Of a stretch of 64,000 nt of DNA, positions 41,928 through 51,098 are shown piece by piece (positions within the stretch are counted from its first letter, which is position 1; every line of letters starts with the position of its first letter). Source of the DNA: Spiribacter roseus (GTDB taxonomy: Bacteria; Pseudomonadota; Gammaproteobacteria; Nitrococcales; Nitrococcaceae); contig NZ_CP016382.1 of NCBI RefSeq assembly GCF_002813635.1, positions 496,001 through 560,000 of the forward strand, written 5' to 3'. The notes under the pieces were generated by a model. That model did no database searches, was not told the origin of the DNA, and was given only the letters and a program-made list of their open reading frames with translations. The translations under genes were made by a program, and so were the position numbers.

Positions 41928-42738
41928 TGTGATCCTCGCCTCGGCGGTGCAATCGGGGTAGGGCATAGGGTACGGCGTTTTTGTAGCGCGCGAAGCGCTC
42001 GCCGTAGCGCGCGGCAAAGCGACGCTCTTTCAGCCGCGGTGCCAGCAGGCAGTAAGCCGTGTAGCTGATGGCCAGGAACAGCTGATCCGGCGTCCACACC
42101 GGCACCGTCCAGAGTGTGAGGGCGAAGGCCACATAGATCGGCTGGCGGATCACCCGAAAAAGCCCCTGCGTCGGCATATCGGGGAAGCGGGGTTTGATGC
42201 GGGCCAACAGAGACATCCATCCCAGCGCGCCCGACTGAACCTCGACGCCGGCGTCGAAGCTTGCCTTGGTGAGCATCAGCCAGGCCAGTCCGTAGGTCGT
42301 GACGATTAGCCAGAAAACCATGCCCTCAGCGCGCCACCAGACGATGCCGCTGGGCGTCCAGAGCGTGAAAAGCGCCAGCAACTGCAAAGCCGCGATCAGG
42401 GCATAAGTGGTGGTCGCGAGGGTGCCGCCGTGGGGGCCGGGGATCAGCCGTGTGAGCCATCGCCCGCCCCGGCGGGTCAGCAGCAGGGAGTGAGCCAGTG
42501 GGAACTGCAGGATCAGCAGCGCGTTGACGCCCCAGGCCCAGGGTTGGGGGATACGCCCGAAGGTCGCGCTCATGCCGTTGAACATGGCGATCATCATGGC
42601 AAGCACACCGCCGGCAAAAGCAAGATGTGTCACGATACCCATACCGAGTGCCAGGGCGACGCGGCCCTTGCCGGGCGGCGGGCGTAGCGCTGCACCCATC
42701 AGCTGCAACATTCCGGCGAGACGCGGGTCCCAGCGCAT
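41917..42738 (-). CDS. ICMT/MddA-like integral membrane methyltransferase
   Basis: A 273-aa membrane protein with about six helices. The C-terminal half matches the isoprenylcysteine carboxyl methyltransferase superfamily, including NnrU-like and methanethiol S-methyltransferase (MddA) proteins: QGLFRVIRQPIYVAFALTLWTVPVWTP, then TAYCLLAPRLKERRFAARYGERFARYKNAVPY. The usual SAM-binding RHPxY reads RQPIY here. ATG 42738 is preceded by CGGAG. MddA would make dimethyl sulfide from methanethiol, but the family covers many substrates and the His to Gln change argues for caution. Confidence 0.8.
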   Translation of the reverse strand: MRWDPRLAGMLQLMGAALRPPPGKGRVALALGMGIVTHLAFAGGVLAMMIAMFNGMSATFGRIPQPWAWGVNALLILQFPLAHSLLLTRRGGRWLTRLIPGPHGGTLATTTYALIAALQLLALFTLWTPSGIVWWRAEGMVFWLIVTTYGLAWLMLTKASFDAGVEVQSGALGWMSLLARIKPRFPDMPTQGLFRVIRQPIYVAFALTLWTVPVWTPDQLFLAISYTAYCLLAPRLKERRFAARYGERFARYKNAVPYALPRLHRRGEDHNAQ

Positions 42739-42775
42739 GCACTCACTCCGTTAAAAACATGAGAGAAGGCGAAGG

Positions 42776-43345
42776 ATGACACAGGAGCGGCATGACTGGG
42801 CCGAATCGCTGGATGGACTGCTCGAGCAGGCCTGGAAGCGACTTGGCCGCGGAGTGGCTGACCGGCGGGCGGCGGCGCGGCATCCCACACTGGCGACGGT
42901 TGATACCAACGGCTGGCCTCAGGTGCGGACGGTGGTGCTGCGGGGCGCGGACCGGGCGGCCTCACAGCTGCGCGTATATACCGATCGAAAAGCAGGCAAG
43001 GTTGCCGACCTCGCGGCGGCGCCCCGGGCGGCGGTGCATGTGTGGGACCAGACGGCGCACCTGCAGATCCGGGTGATGGCTGAGGCCGTGATCCACACCG
43101 GGACGGCCGTTGAGTCGATCTGGAGTGGGCTTTCGGCGCATGCGCAGCGCTGCTACGGCTTTCAGCCGGCGTCTGGCCTGGCCATTACCGATGCGCTGGA
43201 TTATGCCGTCTGGCCCCAGCCTGAAGATTTCGCGGTCATCGAGCTGAACGTCGTTTACCTCGAGGCGCTGCACCTCGGCCATCGCCATCGGCGCGCGGGG
43301 TTTGATCGCCGTCGGGATTGGGCGGGGCAGTGGCTGGTGCCCTAG
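42776..43345 (+). CDS. Pyridoxamine 5'-phosphate oxidase-like FMN-binding protein
   Basis: A 189-aa split-barrel flavoprotein of the PNPOx-like group. It begins with a helix WAESLDGLLEQAWKRLGRGVADRRAAARHPTLATVDTNGWPQVRTVVLRG, followed by LRVYTDRKAGKVADLAAAPRAAVHVWDQTAHLQIRVMAEA and WPQPEDFAVIELNVVYLEALHLG. It lacks the C-terminal dimerisation end of true PdxH, so it is better viewed as a PNPOx-like FMN protein of unknown substrate. It is divergent from the membrane methyltransferase gene, with only 37 bases between starts, and GAAGG precedes ATG 42776. Confidence 0.87.
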   Translation: MTQERHDWAESLDGLLEQAWKRLGRGVADRRAAARHPTLATVDTNGWPQVRTVVLRGADRAASQLRVYTDRKAGKVADLAAAPRAAVHVWDQTAHLQIRVMAEAVIHTGTAVESIWSGLSAHAQRCYGFQPASGLAITDALDYAVWPQPEDFAVIELNVVYLEALHLGHRHRRAGFDRRRDWAGQWLVP

Positions 43346-43406
43346 GGCGGGGGCGCAGTGCGCTGGATTGTGTGTGCCCTCGGTGTCGATATCATCGCGG
43401 GCAACC

Positions 43407-43952
43407 TCAGACGTCCGAACCGTCAATCACCTCGACACCTGCTTTTCCGTCATTGTTGTAGCGGATACGCGCCAGTCGTTCGCCATCCGGTCGGGAATAG
43501 TCCCAGCAATAGGTGTACGAGGTCGAACCGCAGTCTGTCGCTGACGAAGCCACCCATCCAGTTTCTTCTAGACCGCCAATGGAATCCGCGATGGGAATAT
43601 CGAGGAATAGGTTCCAGAGCTTCTCGCTGCGACGATCCCCAAAGCCGTCAATGCCGCTTGTAGCCACGGGAGCACTGCCTGGTTCGCCCTCGATGCATAC
43701 CCGGCCGTCCTGCGGTGGGTAGTAATAGGCAATACCGCCACATCCGGTGGTCTGCGCGGTATGTGAGCGGGCGACATGGCTGTCAACCGCGCTACTCAAC
43801 GCCCGTGCCGTACTCGTGACTTCAGCATCAACACTGAGCCCTTGAACGCGCGGAACGGCAATCGCGGCCAGGACACCCAGCACGGCGAGGACGACGACCA
43901 GCTCGACAAGGGTGAATCCACGGCTTGGTTCACTGCCACAATGCAATTTCAT
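43407..43952 (-). CDS. Type IV pilin/pseudopilin-like protein
   Basis: A 181-aa prepilin. A short positively charged leader ends at Gly before the class III cleavage site PSRG/FTLVELVVVLAVLGVLAAIAVPR, with the +5 Glu needed for assembly. The C-terminal part is a Cys-containing globular head (TTGCGGIAYYYPPQDGRVC... and DCGSTSYTYCWDYSRPDG), with two likely disulfide pairs. The frame is open to an ATG at 43979 that has AAGG one base before it, while ATG 43952 gives a normal 12-residue leader; the start is uncertain. No pilus assembly genes are nearby, so it depends on machinery elsewhere. Confidence 0.85.
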   Translation of the reverse strand: MKLHCGSEPSRGFTLVELVVVLAVLGVLAAIAVPRVQGLSVDAEVTSTARALSSAVDSHVARSHTAQTTGCGGIAYYYPPQDGRVCIEGEPGSAPVATSGIDGFGDRRSEKLWNLFLDIPIADSIGGLEETGWVASSATDCGSTSYTYCWDYSRPDGERLARIRYNNDGKAGVEVIDGSDV

Positions 43953-44042
43953 GGCACGGTGGGTAACTGTCACCCTCATGCCTTGTCAATAGACATCTTG
44001 GAAATACAGTTTCTTGGGGAAGGAGTGAGCGCTTGTTCGGAA

Positions 44043-44117
44043 TGGCTCCCCGGGACGGATTCGAACCGCCGACCAAGTGATTAACAGTCACTCGCTCTAC
44101 CACTGAGCTACCGGGGA
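44043..44117 (-). tRNA. tRNA-Asn (anticodon GTT)
   Basis: Read on the minus strand, a 75-base cloverleaf includes an encoded CCA end. The acceptor stem TCCCCGG pairs with CCGGGGA, the discriminator is G, and the D-arm TAGCTCAGTGGTAGAGC is standard. The anticodon loop is CTGTTAA with GTT. The T-arm GGCGGTTCGAATCCGTC is also standard. Confidence 0.97.
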
Positions 44118-44139
44118 ATCGCTCTCTAGCTCGCTGCGT

Positions 44140-44167
44140 AGTCTAGCGTTTTACGCCGCGCCGTCAA
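44140..44167 (-). promoter_or_regulatory. Sigma-70 promoter of tRNA-Asn
   Basis: On the minus strand, TTGACG (44167-44162) and TAGACT (44145-44140) are spaced by 16 bases. This places transcription start near 44133, about 16 bases before the mature tRNA. The -35 box lies in the loop and arm of a 10-bp hairpin (44154-44178). Confidence 0.65.
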
Positions 44168-44178
44168 CCGGCGCGGCG
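44154..44178. other. 10-bp GC hairpin between aspartate aminotransferase and tRNA-Asn
   Basis: CGCCGCGCCG (44154-44163) pairs perfectly with CGGCGCGGCG (44169-44178) around a TCAAC loop. It starts 15 bases past the aminotransferase stop. No T-tract follows on either strand, so if it ends transcription it is not a classic intrinsic terminator. It overlaps the tRNA-Asn -35 box. Confidence 0.5.
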
Positions 44179-44192
44179 CATCAAAACGGGGC

Positions 44193-45383
44193 CTACCCGC
44201 GCCCGAAGGCGCCCTCGAGGCGATCCATCGCCTTTTCCAGATTCTCCATGCTGGTGGCGAAGGAGATCCGGGCATGGCCGGGCGCACCAAACGCCGTACC
44301 GGGCACCAGGGCCACGTTGGCCTCGGCGATCAGATGCTCGGCGAGCGCCGTGTCGGTATCCACGCCGTCGATGGCAGCAATGGCACCGCTGACGTCGGGG
44401 AACGCATAGAAGGTGCCGTCTCCGGCGATGCAGCTCACGCCTTTCATGGCATTAAGCCGCTTGACGACAAAGTCATGGCGCTCGCGGAATGCCTTGACCA
44501 TGGGCCCGATCACGCCCTGATCTCCATTGAGTGCTGCAACGGAAGCGGCCTGCGAGATCGAGCTGGCGTTGGAGGTGCTCTGGGACTGGATCTTTTTCAT
44601 GGCACCGATGACGTTCGCGGGGCCGGCGGCATAGCCGATGCGCCATCCGGTCATGGCATAGGCCTTGGAGACGCCGTTGACGACGACCGTGCGCTCAGCC
44701 AGATCCGGGCAGACCATGGCGATGTTGCTGAACGGCTCGTCGGTCCAGAGGATCGGCTCATAAATGTCGTCACTGGCAATGAGCAGGTCGGGGTGGCGGC
44801 GCAGGACCTCGCCCAGTGCTTCGAACTCGGCCCGGCTGTAGGCGGTCCCAGTGGGGTTGGAAGGACTGTTGAGGACCACGATCCGGGTGCGGTCGGTGAT
44901 GGCGGCCTCTAGCTGTGCCGGCGTGATCTTGAAGCGCTGCGACTGATCAGCCTCGATGATCCGGGGGACACCATCGGCGAGCAGCGCCATGTCCGGGTAT
45001 GACACCCAGTAGGGGGCCGGGATGACCACCTCGTCGCCACTGCCAAGCACCGCCATGAACAGGTTATAGAGGCTCTGCTTGGCGCCAGAGGACACCAGGA
45101 TCTGGTTGGCGTCGTACTCGAGGCCGTTGTCGCGCTCGAACTTTGCCTGAATGGCCTGCTTGAGGGCCGGCGTGCCGTCGACCGGGGTGTAGCGGGTCTG
45201 ACCGGCCTGGATCGCCTGCACCGCGGCGGCGCTGATATGATCAGGGGTATCAAAATCCGGTTCGCCGGCACCCAGACCGATGATGTCGTGACCGGCCGCG
45301 CGCATTTCCGCGGCGCGGGCCGTGACCGCCATGGTCGGGGAAGGCTTCACGCGCCCGACGCGCTCAGAGAGTTCAATAGCCAA
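44193..45383 (-). CDS. Class I aspartate aminotransferase
   Basis: A 396-aa PLP-dependent aminotransferase of the bacterial Ib type. It begins ELSERVGRVKPSPTMAVTARAAEMRAAGHDIIGLGAGEPDFDTP. It has LVSSGAKQSLYNLFMAVLGSGDEVVIPAPYWVSYPDM, NSPSNPTGTAYS, the PLP lysine in VNGVSKAYAMTGWRIGYAAG, and the substrate Arg in GHARISFATS. The start is TTG 45383, six bases after GGAGA; no ATG gives the conserved N terminus. The open frame runs on upstream across the region antisense to uvrB, which is not coding. It can also serve prephenate or aromatic transamination, relevant because no hisC is present in the aromatic cluster. Confidence 0.93.
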   Translation of the reverse strand: MAIELSERVGRVKPSPTMAVTARAAEMRAAGHDIIGLGAGEPDFDTPDHISAAAVQAIQAGQTRYTPVDGTPALKQAIQAKFERDNGLEYDANQILVSSGAKQSLYNLFMAVLGSGDEVVIPAPYWVSYPDMALLADGVPRIIEADQSQRFKITPAQLEAAITDRTRIVVLNSPSNPTGTAYSRAEFEALGEVLRRHPDLLIASDDIYEPILWTDEPFSNIAMVCPDLAERTVVVNGVSKAYAMTGWRIGYAAGPANVIGAMKKIQSQSTSNASSISQAASVAALNGDQGVIGPMVKAFRERHDFVVKRLNAMKGVSCIAGDGTFYAFPDVSGAIAAIDGVDTDTALAEHLIAEANVALVPGTAFGAPGHARISFATSMENLEKAMDRLEGAFGRG

Positions 45384-45449
45384 GGATGGTCTCCGTTTTT
45401 TTACCGTTTGCCGCGATGATACGCCAAACATGACAGGGCCTGCATTGCC

Positions 45450-47483
45450 ATGACTGACGAGACACTGCGTTTTCAGCTGCAGAGTGACTTCGAGCCCGCC
45501 GGTGATCAGCCGGCGGCCATCGAGACCCTCGCCAACAGCCTGCACGCCGGCCACCCGCATCAGACCCTGCTGGGGGTAACCGGGTCGGGCAAGACCTTCA
45601 CCATGGCCAGCCTGATCGCCAAAGAGCAGCGCCCGGCGGTGGTGCTCGCGCCCAACAAGACCCTGGCCGCGCAGCTCTACGGCGAAATGAAGGCGTTTTT
45701 CCCCAACAACGCCGTCGAGTATTTCGTCTCGTACTACGACTACTACCAGCCCGAGGCCTATGTGCCGTCCTCGGACACTTTCATCGAGAAGGATGCCTCG
45801 GTGAACGAGCACATCGAGCAGATGCGCCTGTCGGCCACCAAGGCGATCATCGAGCGCCGCGACACCATCATCGTCGCGTCGGTGTCCTCGATCTACGGGC
45901 TGGGTGACCCCACCGCCTATCTCGAAATGGTGCTGCATCTCGAGGTGGGGGAGTCCGTCGATCAGCGCCGGATCCTGCGCCGGCTGGCGCAGTTGCAGTA
46001 CGCGCGCAATGACTATGACTTCGCCCGCGGCAACTATCGGGCCCGGGGCGATGTCATCGATATCTTCCCGGCCGAGTCCGAGGACGAAGCGGTGCGCGTC
46101 GAGCTGTTTGATGACGAGATCGAAAGCCTCGCCTGGTTCGACCCGCTGACCGGCGAGGTCCTGCGTCGGGTCCAGCGGCTGACCGTCTATCCCAAATCCC
46201 ACTATGTCACGCCCCGCGACACGGTGCTGAGCGCGGTGGAGAAGATCAAGGTCGAGTTGAAGGAGCGCCTCGAGCAGCTCCAGGGCGCCGGCAAACTGCT
46301 CGAGGCCCAGCGCCTTGAGCAACGCACCCGCTTTGATCTTGAGATGATGCAGGAGCTCGGCTACTGCAACGGCATCGAGAACTACTCGCGCTATCTGTCG
46401 GGACGCGGGCCGGGCGAGGCGCCGCCGTGCCTGTTCGATTATGTGCCGGATGACGCCATGCTGTTCATCGATGAATCGCATGTCACGGTCTCGCAGGTGG
46501 GCGGCATGTACCGCGGCGACCGGGCCCGTAAGGAGACGCTGGTGGAGTATGGCTTCCGGCTGCCTTCGGCACTCGACAATCGGCCCCTGAAGTTCGAGGA
46601 GTTCGATACCATCGCGCCGCAGCGCATCTATATCTCGGCGACGCCCGGGCCCTATGAAAAGCAGCATTCCTCGGCGGTTGCCGAACAGGTGGTGCGGCCC
46701 ACCGGCCTGGTGGATCCGGCCATCGATGTGCGCCCGGCCAGCACGCAGGTCGATGATGTGCTCGGCGAGATCAATGAGCGCAGCCGGGCTGGCGAGCGCG
46801 TGCTGGTGACCACGCTCACCAAGCGCATGGCCGAAGATCTCACCGAATACCTGGCGGAAAACGGCGTCCGGGTTCGCTACCTGCACTCGGATATCGACAC
46901 CGTCGAGCGTACCGAAATCATCCGTGACCTGCGGCTGGGGGCGTTTGACGTGCTGGTGGGCATCAACCTGCTGCGCGAGGGACTGGATATCCCGGAGGTT
47001 TCACTAGTGGCCATCCTCGATGCCGACAAGGAGGGTTTCCTGCGCGCCGAGCGCTCCCTGATCCAGACCATTGGCCGGGCGGCGCGCAACGTCAACGGCC
47101 AGGCCATTCTGTATGGCGATCAGATGACCGATTCGATGAAAAAGGCCATCGACGAGACCGAACGACGGCGCGAGAAACAGATCGCCCACAACGAGGAACA
47201 TGGCATCACGCCCCAGGGCATCCAGAAGGCCATCGCCGATGTCATGGAGCGGGGCGGGGCGAGCGCGCCGGACAGTGCCGAGCACTACGCGCAGGTTGCC
47301 GACGAGGCCAAGGCCTATGCCGATCTGAGCACCGCCCAGGCGGTCAAGCGCATCAAGGAGCTGGAGCAGAAGATGCACCAGCACGCCCGCAACCTCGAGT
47401 TCGAGGAAGCCGGCAAGCTGCGTGACGAGGTCAAGCGGCTGCAGCGTCATGCGCTGGGTGAACCCGACCGGGACAGTGCGTGA
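45450..47483 (+). CDS. uvrB: Excinuclease ABC subunit B
   Basis: Nucleotide excision repair helicase-like protein that verifies damage and loads UvrC. The 677-aa product begins [20 protein letters not shown] and has Walker [14 protein letters not shown] and the beta-hairpin region [23 protein letters not shown]. Motif II is LFIDESHVT and motif [16 protein letters not shown]-terminal UVR domain (about 633-668, [26 protein letters not shown]) binds UvrC. The start region is divergent from the aminotransferase gene. Its stop overlaps the nrtR start by 4 bases, which couples a repair gene with an NAD regulator. Confidence 0.97.
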   Translation: MTDETLRFQLQSDFEPAGDQPAAIETLANSLHAGHPHQTLLGVTGSGKTFTMASLIAKEQRPAVVLAPNKTLAAQLYGEMKAFFPNNAVEYFVSYYDYYQPEAYVPSSDTFIEKDASVNEHIEQMRLSATKAIIERRDTIIVASVSSIYGLGDPTAYLEMVLHLEVGESVDQRRILRRLAQLQYARNDYDFARGNYRARGDVIDIFPAESEDEAVRVELFDDEIESLAWFDPLTGEVLRRVQRLTVYPKSHYVTPRDTVLSAVEKIKVELKERLEQLQGAGKLLEAQRLEQRTRFDLEMMQELGYCNGIENYSRYLSGRGPGEAPPCLFDYVPDDAMLFIDESHVTVSQVGGMYRGDRARKETLVEYGFRLPSALDNRPLKFEEFDTIAPQRIYISATPGPYEKQHSSAVAEQVVRPTGLVDPAIDVRPASTQVDDVLGEINERSRAGERVLVTTLTKRMAEDLTEYLAENGVRVRYLHSDIDTVERTEIIRDLRLGAFDVLVGINLLREGLDIPEVSLVAILDADKEGFLRAERSLIQTIGRAARNVNGQAILYGDQMTDSMKKAIDETERRREKQIAHNEEHGITPQGIQKAIADVMERGGASAPDSAEHYAQVADEAKAYADLSTAQAVKRIKELEQKMHQHARNLEFEEAGKLRDEVKRLQRHALGEPDRDSA

Positions 47484-48469
47484 TCGAGCTCGACCAGCGC
47501 GCCAGTCCCGCCACGGTCGATCTGACGGCGGTCATCGTCGCCATGATCGACGGCGAGCCCTGCATCCTGACCGTCCAGTCCGGGCCGGGTGAGCCCGATA
47601 CGCTGCCCTGCGGGCCCCTGCAGCCTGATCACCGGACACTCCAGGCGGGCCTGCGCAGCTGGGTGGAGTACCAGACCGGGCTGCGGCTCGGTTACATGGA
47701 GCAGCTCTATACCTTTGCCGACCGCAACCGGGCCGGCGGCGATGACGGCCCGCCGGAACAGGACGTTCGCCCCGTCTCGGTGGCCTATCTGGCCCTGGTT
47801 CACGACGCTGATCCGCAGACCGGCCGCGCGACGGCCTGGCAGCCCTGGTATGACTATCTGCCCTGGGAGGACTGGCGCACCCAGCGTCCGCCGGTGGTCG
47901 ATCGACTGCTCGCGGCGCTGGCCGACTGGCGGGATCAGGCGCCCAGCGCGCCCAAACGCCGACGGCGGGCCGAACGGCTGCGCCTGACCTTTGCCAATGG
48001 CTCGACGCCCTGGGACGAGGAGCGCTCGCTGGAGCGTTATGAGCTGCTCTATGGCGCGCGGCTGGTGGCGGAGGCGTGGCACGACGAGGGCGCCGAGCCA
48101 CCGGAATCCGTGGCGACGCGCGTTGATCAATCCATGGCGACGGATCACCGTCGCATCCTGGCAACGGCCATGGGCCGGCTGCGGGGCAAGATCAAATACC
48201 GCCCGCTGCTCTTTGAGCTGATGCCGCCCACTTTCACCCTGCTGCAGTTGCAGCGCACCGCCGAGGCACTGTCCGGGACGCGGCTGCACAAGCAGAACTT
48301 CCGCCGCCTGGTGGAGCGCCAGCAGCTGGTTGAGGCCACGGGCCAGCATGAAACCCGCACCGGCGGGCGGCCGGCAAGGCTGATGCGGTTTCGACCAGCC
48401 GTCACCCTCGAGCGCCCGGCCCCGGGGGTGGGCATCAAGACGGGCGCTCGCAGCACCCACCGCTATTGA
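47480..48469 (+). CDS. nrtR: NrtR-type NAD biosynthesis regulator (Nudix-like plus winged helix)
   Basis: A 329-aa protein with an N-terminal Nudix-fold domain (about 10-150) and a C-terminal winged-helix DNA-binding domain (about 215-300, [42 protein letters not shown]). NrtR regulators bind ADP-ribose or related NAD metabolites through a Nudix domain that no longer hydrolyses. Here the Nudix box reads [17 protein letters not shown] and then VEYQTGL, lacking the REx2EE core, so it should be inactive. [10 protein letters not shown] is typical of NrtR. It lies directly before nadABC, with two matching dyads in between. A start codon GTG at 47480 overlaps uvrB. Confidence 0.88.
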   Translation: MIELDQRASPATVDLTAVIVAMIDGEPCILTVQSGPGEPDTLPCGPLQPDHRTLQAGLRSWVEYQTGLRLGYMEQLYTFADRNRAGGDDGPPEQDVRPVSVAYLALVHDADPQTGRATAWQPWYDYLPWEDWRTQRPPVVDRLLAALADWRDQAPSAPKRRRRAERLRLTFANGSTPWDEERSLERYELLYGARLVAEAWHDEGAEPPESVATRVDQSMATDHRRILATAMGRLRGKIKYRPLLFELMPPTFTLLQLQRTAEALSGTRLHKQNFRRLVERQQLVEATGQHETRTGGRPARLMRFRPAVTLERPAPGVGIKTGARSTHRY

Positions 48470-48486
48470 TTGAACTCTGCCCGCGG

Positions 48487-48511
48487 GCTTATGCTCCAAC
48501 TCAGCATAAGC
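48487..48511. promoter_or_regulatory. NrtR operator candidate 1 upstream of nadA
   Basis: A perfect 9-bp inverted repeat, GCTTATGCT (48487-48495) and AGCATAAGC (48503-48511), with a 7-base spacer. It lies 18 bases past the nrtR stop and 51 bases before nadA. A second site with the same geometry follows at 48531-48553. Confidence 0.72.
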
Positions 48512-48530
48512 GGGATTTTGTTGACGCCAA

Positions 48531-48553
48531 TAATGCTCAGATCGAGCATAAGG
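48531..48553. promoter_or_regulatory. NrtR operator candidate 2 overlapping the nadA leader
   Basis: TAATGCT and AGCATAA (7-base spacer) repeat the core ATGCT-N7-AGCAT of the upstream site. The centres are 42 bases apart, four DNA turns. The right half runs into the AAGGAG ribosome-binding site of nadA, so binding here would also cover the start of transcription or translation. A TTGACG at 48521-48526 between the two sites is a possible -35 box. Confidence 0.68.
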
Positions 48554-48561
48554 AGCGGTTC

Positions 48562-49539
48562 ATGGCAGAGGTAATGGAGCAGACGGCCGCGGCCGAGCAG
48601 CGTTTGAAGGACGTGATTCCGCCCATCGAATGGCCCGCGCTGGAGCCCGACATCGATGCCATTCACCGCCTCAAGGCTGAACGCAACGCCGTCATTCTGG
48701 CCCACAACTATCAGACCCCCGAGATCTTCCACGGCGTCGCGGATATTGTCGGCGATTCCCTGGCGCTGGCGCGCCGGGCGGCCGAGACCGATGCCGATGT
48801 CATCGTCCAGGCCGGGGTGCACTTCATGGCGGAGACCTCGAAGCTGCTCTGCCCCGAGAAGACCGTGCTGATTCCGGATCTGGCGGCGGGCTGTTCGTTG
48901 GCCGAATCGATCACCGCCGCCGATGTGCGGGCACTGCGCGAACGCCATCCCGGGGTGCCGGTGGTCACCTACGTGAACACCTCCGCGGCGGTGAAGGCGG
49001 AATCGGATATCTGCGTGACCTCGGGCAACGCCGTGGCCGTGGTGGAGTCACTCGGCGTCGACCGGGTGATCTTTCTGCCGGATGAGTACCTTGCCCACTA
49101 TGTCGCGCTGCAGACCGATGTCCAGATCATTGCCTGGCAGGGCCACTGCGAGGTGCACGAGCGGTTCACCGGCGACGAGATCCGCGCCTACCGCCAGGCC
49201 CACGATGACCTGATGGTCATCGCCCATCCCGAGTGCCCGCCGGATGTGCTCGACGCCGCCGACCAGGTGGGCTCGACCGCGCAGATGATCCACGCGGTCA
49301 AAACCCGCCAGCCGCGACGGGTGTTGATGGTCACCGAGTGCTCGATGAGCGATAACGTGGCGGCCGAAGTGCCCGAGGTGGAATTCGTGCGGCCCTGCAA
49401 CCTGTGTCCGCACATGAAGCGCATTACCCTGCCAAAGATCCGCCAGGCGCTGGAGCAGCTTGCCCCGCGCGTCGAGATTGACCCCGGCGTGGCGGATCGC
49501 GCCCGTCAGGCGGTCACACGGATGCTGGCGGTCCAGTGA
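48562..49539 (+). CDS. nadA: Quinolinate synthase
   Basis: Condenses iminoaspartate with dihydroxyacetone phosphate to quinolinate. The 325-aa protein has three repeated alpha/beta domains with [26 protein letters not shown]. The three conserved 4Fe-4S cysteines are in AAGCSLAES (about 111), [11 protein letters not shown] and [24 protein letters not shown] and HPECPP are further matches. ATG 48562 follows AAGGAG; the frame extends upstream to 48466 but that would start across the operators. It overlaps nadB by 4 bases. Confidence 0.96.
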   Translation: MAEVMEQTAAAEQRLKDVIPPIEWPALEPDIDAIHRLKAERNAVILAHNYQTPEIFHGVADIVGDSLALARRAAETDADVIVQAGVHFMAETSKLLCPEKTVLIPDLAAGCSLAESITAADVRALRERHPGVPVVTYVNTSAAVKAESDICVTSGNAVAVVESLGVDRVIFLPDEYLAHYVALQTDVQIIAWQGHCEVHERFTGDEIRAYRQAHDDLMVIAHPECPPDVLDAADQVGSTAQMIHAVKTRQPRRVLMVTECSMSDNVAAEVPEVEFVRPCNLCPHMKRITLPKIRQALEQLAPRVEIDPGVADRARQAVTRMLAVQ

Positions 49540-51098
49540 GTCGGGTTGCGGCCACGTCACCCCCAGTGATTGTCGTGGGGGCGGGGATCGCCGGGCTGGC
49601 GACGGCGCTACGGCTTGCACCGCTGCCGGTGCGGGTACTGACCGCCGGTGCCCTGCGCGAGAACACCGCCACGGCCTGGGCGCAGGGCGGCATTGCCGCC
49701 GCGCTGGGCCATGACGATGCCCCGGCCCTGCATCAGGCAGATACCGAGGCCGCCGGCGTCGGGCTGGTGGATCCGGTGGTTGCCCGGGCGGTCACGGCGG
49801 CCGCACCCGAGTGTCTCGCGCAGCTCGAGCAGTGGGGCGCGCGCTTTGATCGCACCCCCCAGGGCGATTGGGCGCTGGGCCTGGAGGGCGCGCATCGCCG
49901 GCGCCGCGTCGTGCATGTCGGCGGCGACGGCAGTGGTGTGGCGATCCTCAACGCGCTGATCCAGCAGGTCCGTTCCACGCCGTCCATTACCGTGTCCGAG
50001 AATACGCCGGTCAACGGCCTGCTGGCCGACGCCGGCGGCGTCCATGGCGTACGACTGGCGGAGGGGGCATTGCCGGGCCGCGCCGTGGTGCTGGCCACCG
50101 GCGGGCTGAGTGGGCTCTACGCCGAGACCACCAACCCCCTGGGCGCCGTGGGCGCGGGCATTGCGATGGCGGCCCGCGCCGGCGCGGGCGTCACGGATGC
50201 CGAGTTTGTTCAGTTTCATCCCACAGCCATGGCCGTGGGGCGCGATCCCATGCCGCTTGCCACCGAAGCGCTTCGCGGCGAGGGCGCGACCCTGGTCAAT
50301 GGCGCTGGCGGGCGGTTGATGGCCGATACGCCGGGCGGTGATCTGGCGGCGCGCGATGTGATCGCCCGGCGGATCCATGCGGCGTTGGCGGCGGGCGATC
50401 GGGTCTACCTGGACGGGCGCCGCGCGATTGGCAGCGCCTTCGCCGAGCGCTATCCATCGGTGCATGCCGCCTGCCGCGCGGCCGGCATCGATCCGGCCAC
50501 CCAGTTGATTCCGATCCGGCCGGCGGCCCATTACCACATGGGCGGCATCGTGGTTGATGACCGGGGACGGAGTGACCTGCCCGGCCTCTGGGCCTGCGGC
50601 GAAGTGGCCTGCACCGGGCTCCACGGCGCCAATCGCCTGGCCAGCAATTCCCTGCTCGAGGGGCTGGTGTTCGCGCGTTGGATTGCCGAAGACATTGCCG
50701 CATCGCCCGTCCGCTCAGTGGTGGATGCCGGCGATGGACCGACGCCGCCCACCGCGACGGTCCCTACCGCGTCACGGGTCGCACCGTGGATCCGGGCGCT
50801 GATGAGCCGCTCGGTAGGTGTGGTCCGGGATAACGACGGGCTGGCGCAGGCAATCGATGCCCTCTCGGCCGTGGCGTTTGATCGCGACGATCCGCAGCGC
50901 GACCATGCGCTGACCGCGCTTTTCGTCGCAACGGCGGCGCAGCGGCGCTGCGAGAGCCGGGGCGGGCACCTGCGCCGGGACTTTGCCGACACGCAGTCGC
51001 CGCCGCCAACACGGCAGGCGCTGACGCTCGCCGCGCTGTGCCCGCAGCCGCCGGCGACCTGCGAGCCGCTGGTAGCGGCAGGCGGGCCGGTCCGATGA
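49536..51098 (+). CDS. nadB: L-aspartate oxidase
   Basis: FAD enzyme that oxidises aspartate to iminoaspartate for NadA. The 520-aa protein begins with the FAD motif [18 protein letters not shown]. It has [14 protein letters not shown] and [16 protein letters not shown], the flavin segment [25 protein letters not shown], and the catalytic region [51 protein letters not shown]. The start is GTG 49536 overlapping the nadA stop. It ends overlapping nadC by 4 bases, giving a three-gene coupled operon. Confidence 0.96.
   Translation: MSRVAATSPPVIVVGAGIAGLATALRLAPLPVRVLTAGALRENTATAWAQGGIAAALGHDDAPALHQADTEAAGVGLVDPVVARAVTAAAPECLAQLEQWGARFDRTPQGDWALGLEGAHRRRRVVHVGGDGSGVAILNALIQQVRSTPSITVSENTPVNGLLADAGGVHGVRLAEGALPGRAVVLATGGLSGLYAETTNPLGAVGAGIAMAARAGAGVTDAEFVQFHPTAMAVGRDPMPLATEALRGEGATLVNGAGGRLMADTPGGDLAARDVIARRIHAALAAGDRVYLDGRRAIGSAFAERYPSVHAACRAAGIDPATQLIPIRPAAHYHMGGIVVDDRGRSDLPGLWACGEVACTGLHGANRLASNSLLEGLVFARWIAEDIAASPVRSVVDAGDGPTPPTATVPTASRVAPWIRALMSRSVGVVRDNDGLAQAIDALSAVAFDRDDPQRDHALTALFVATAAQRRCESRGGHLRRDFADTQSPPPTRQALTLAALCPQPPATCEPLVAAGGPVR

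Noticed and set aside
45384-46886. N-terminal extension of the aspartate aminotransferase frame to about 897 codons
   Set aside because: The extension is antisense to uvrB. The aminotransferase has a complete N terminus at TTG 45383 with a ribosome-binding site.
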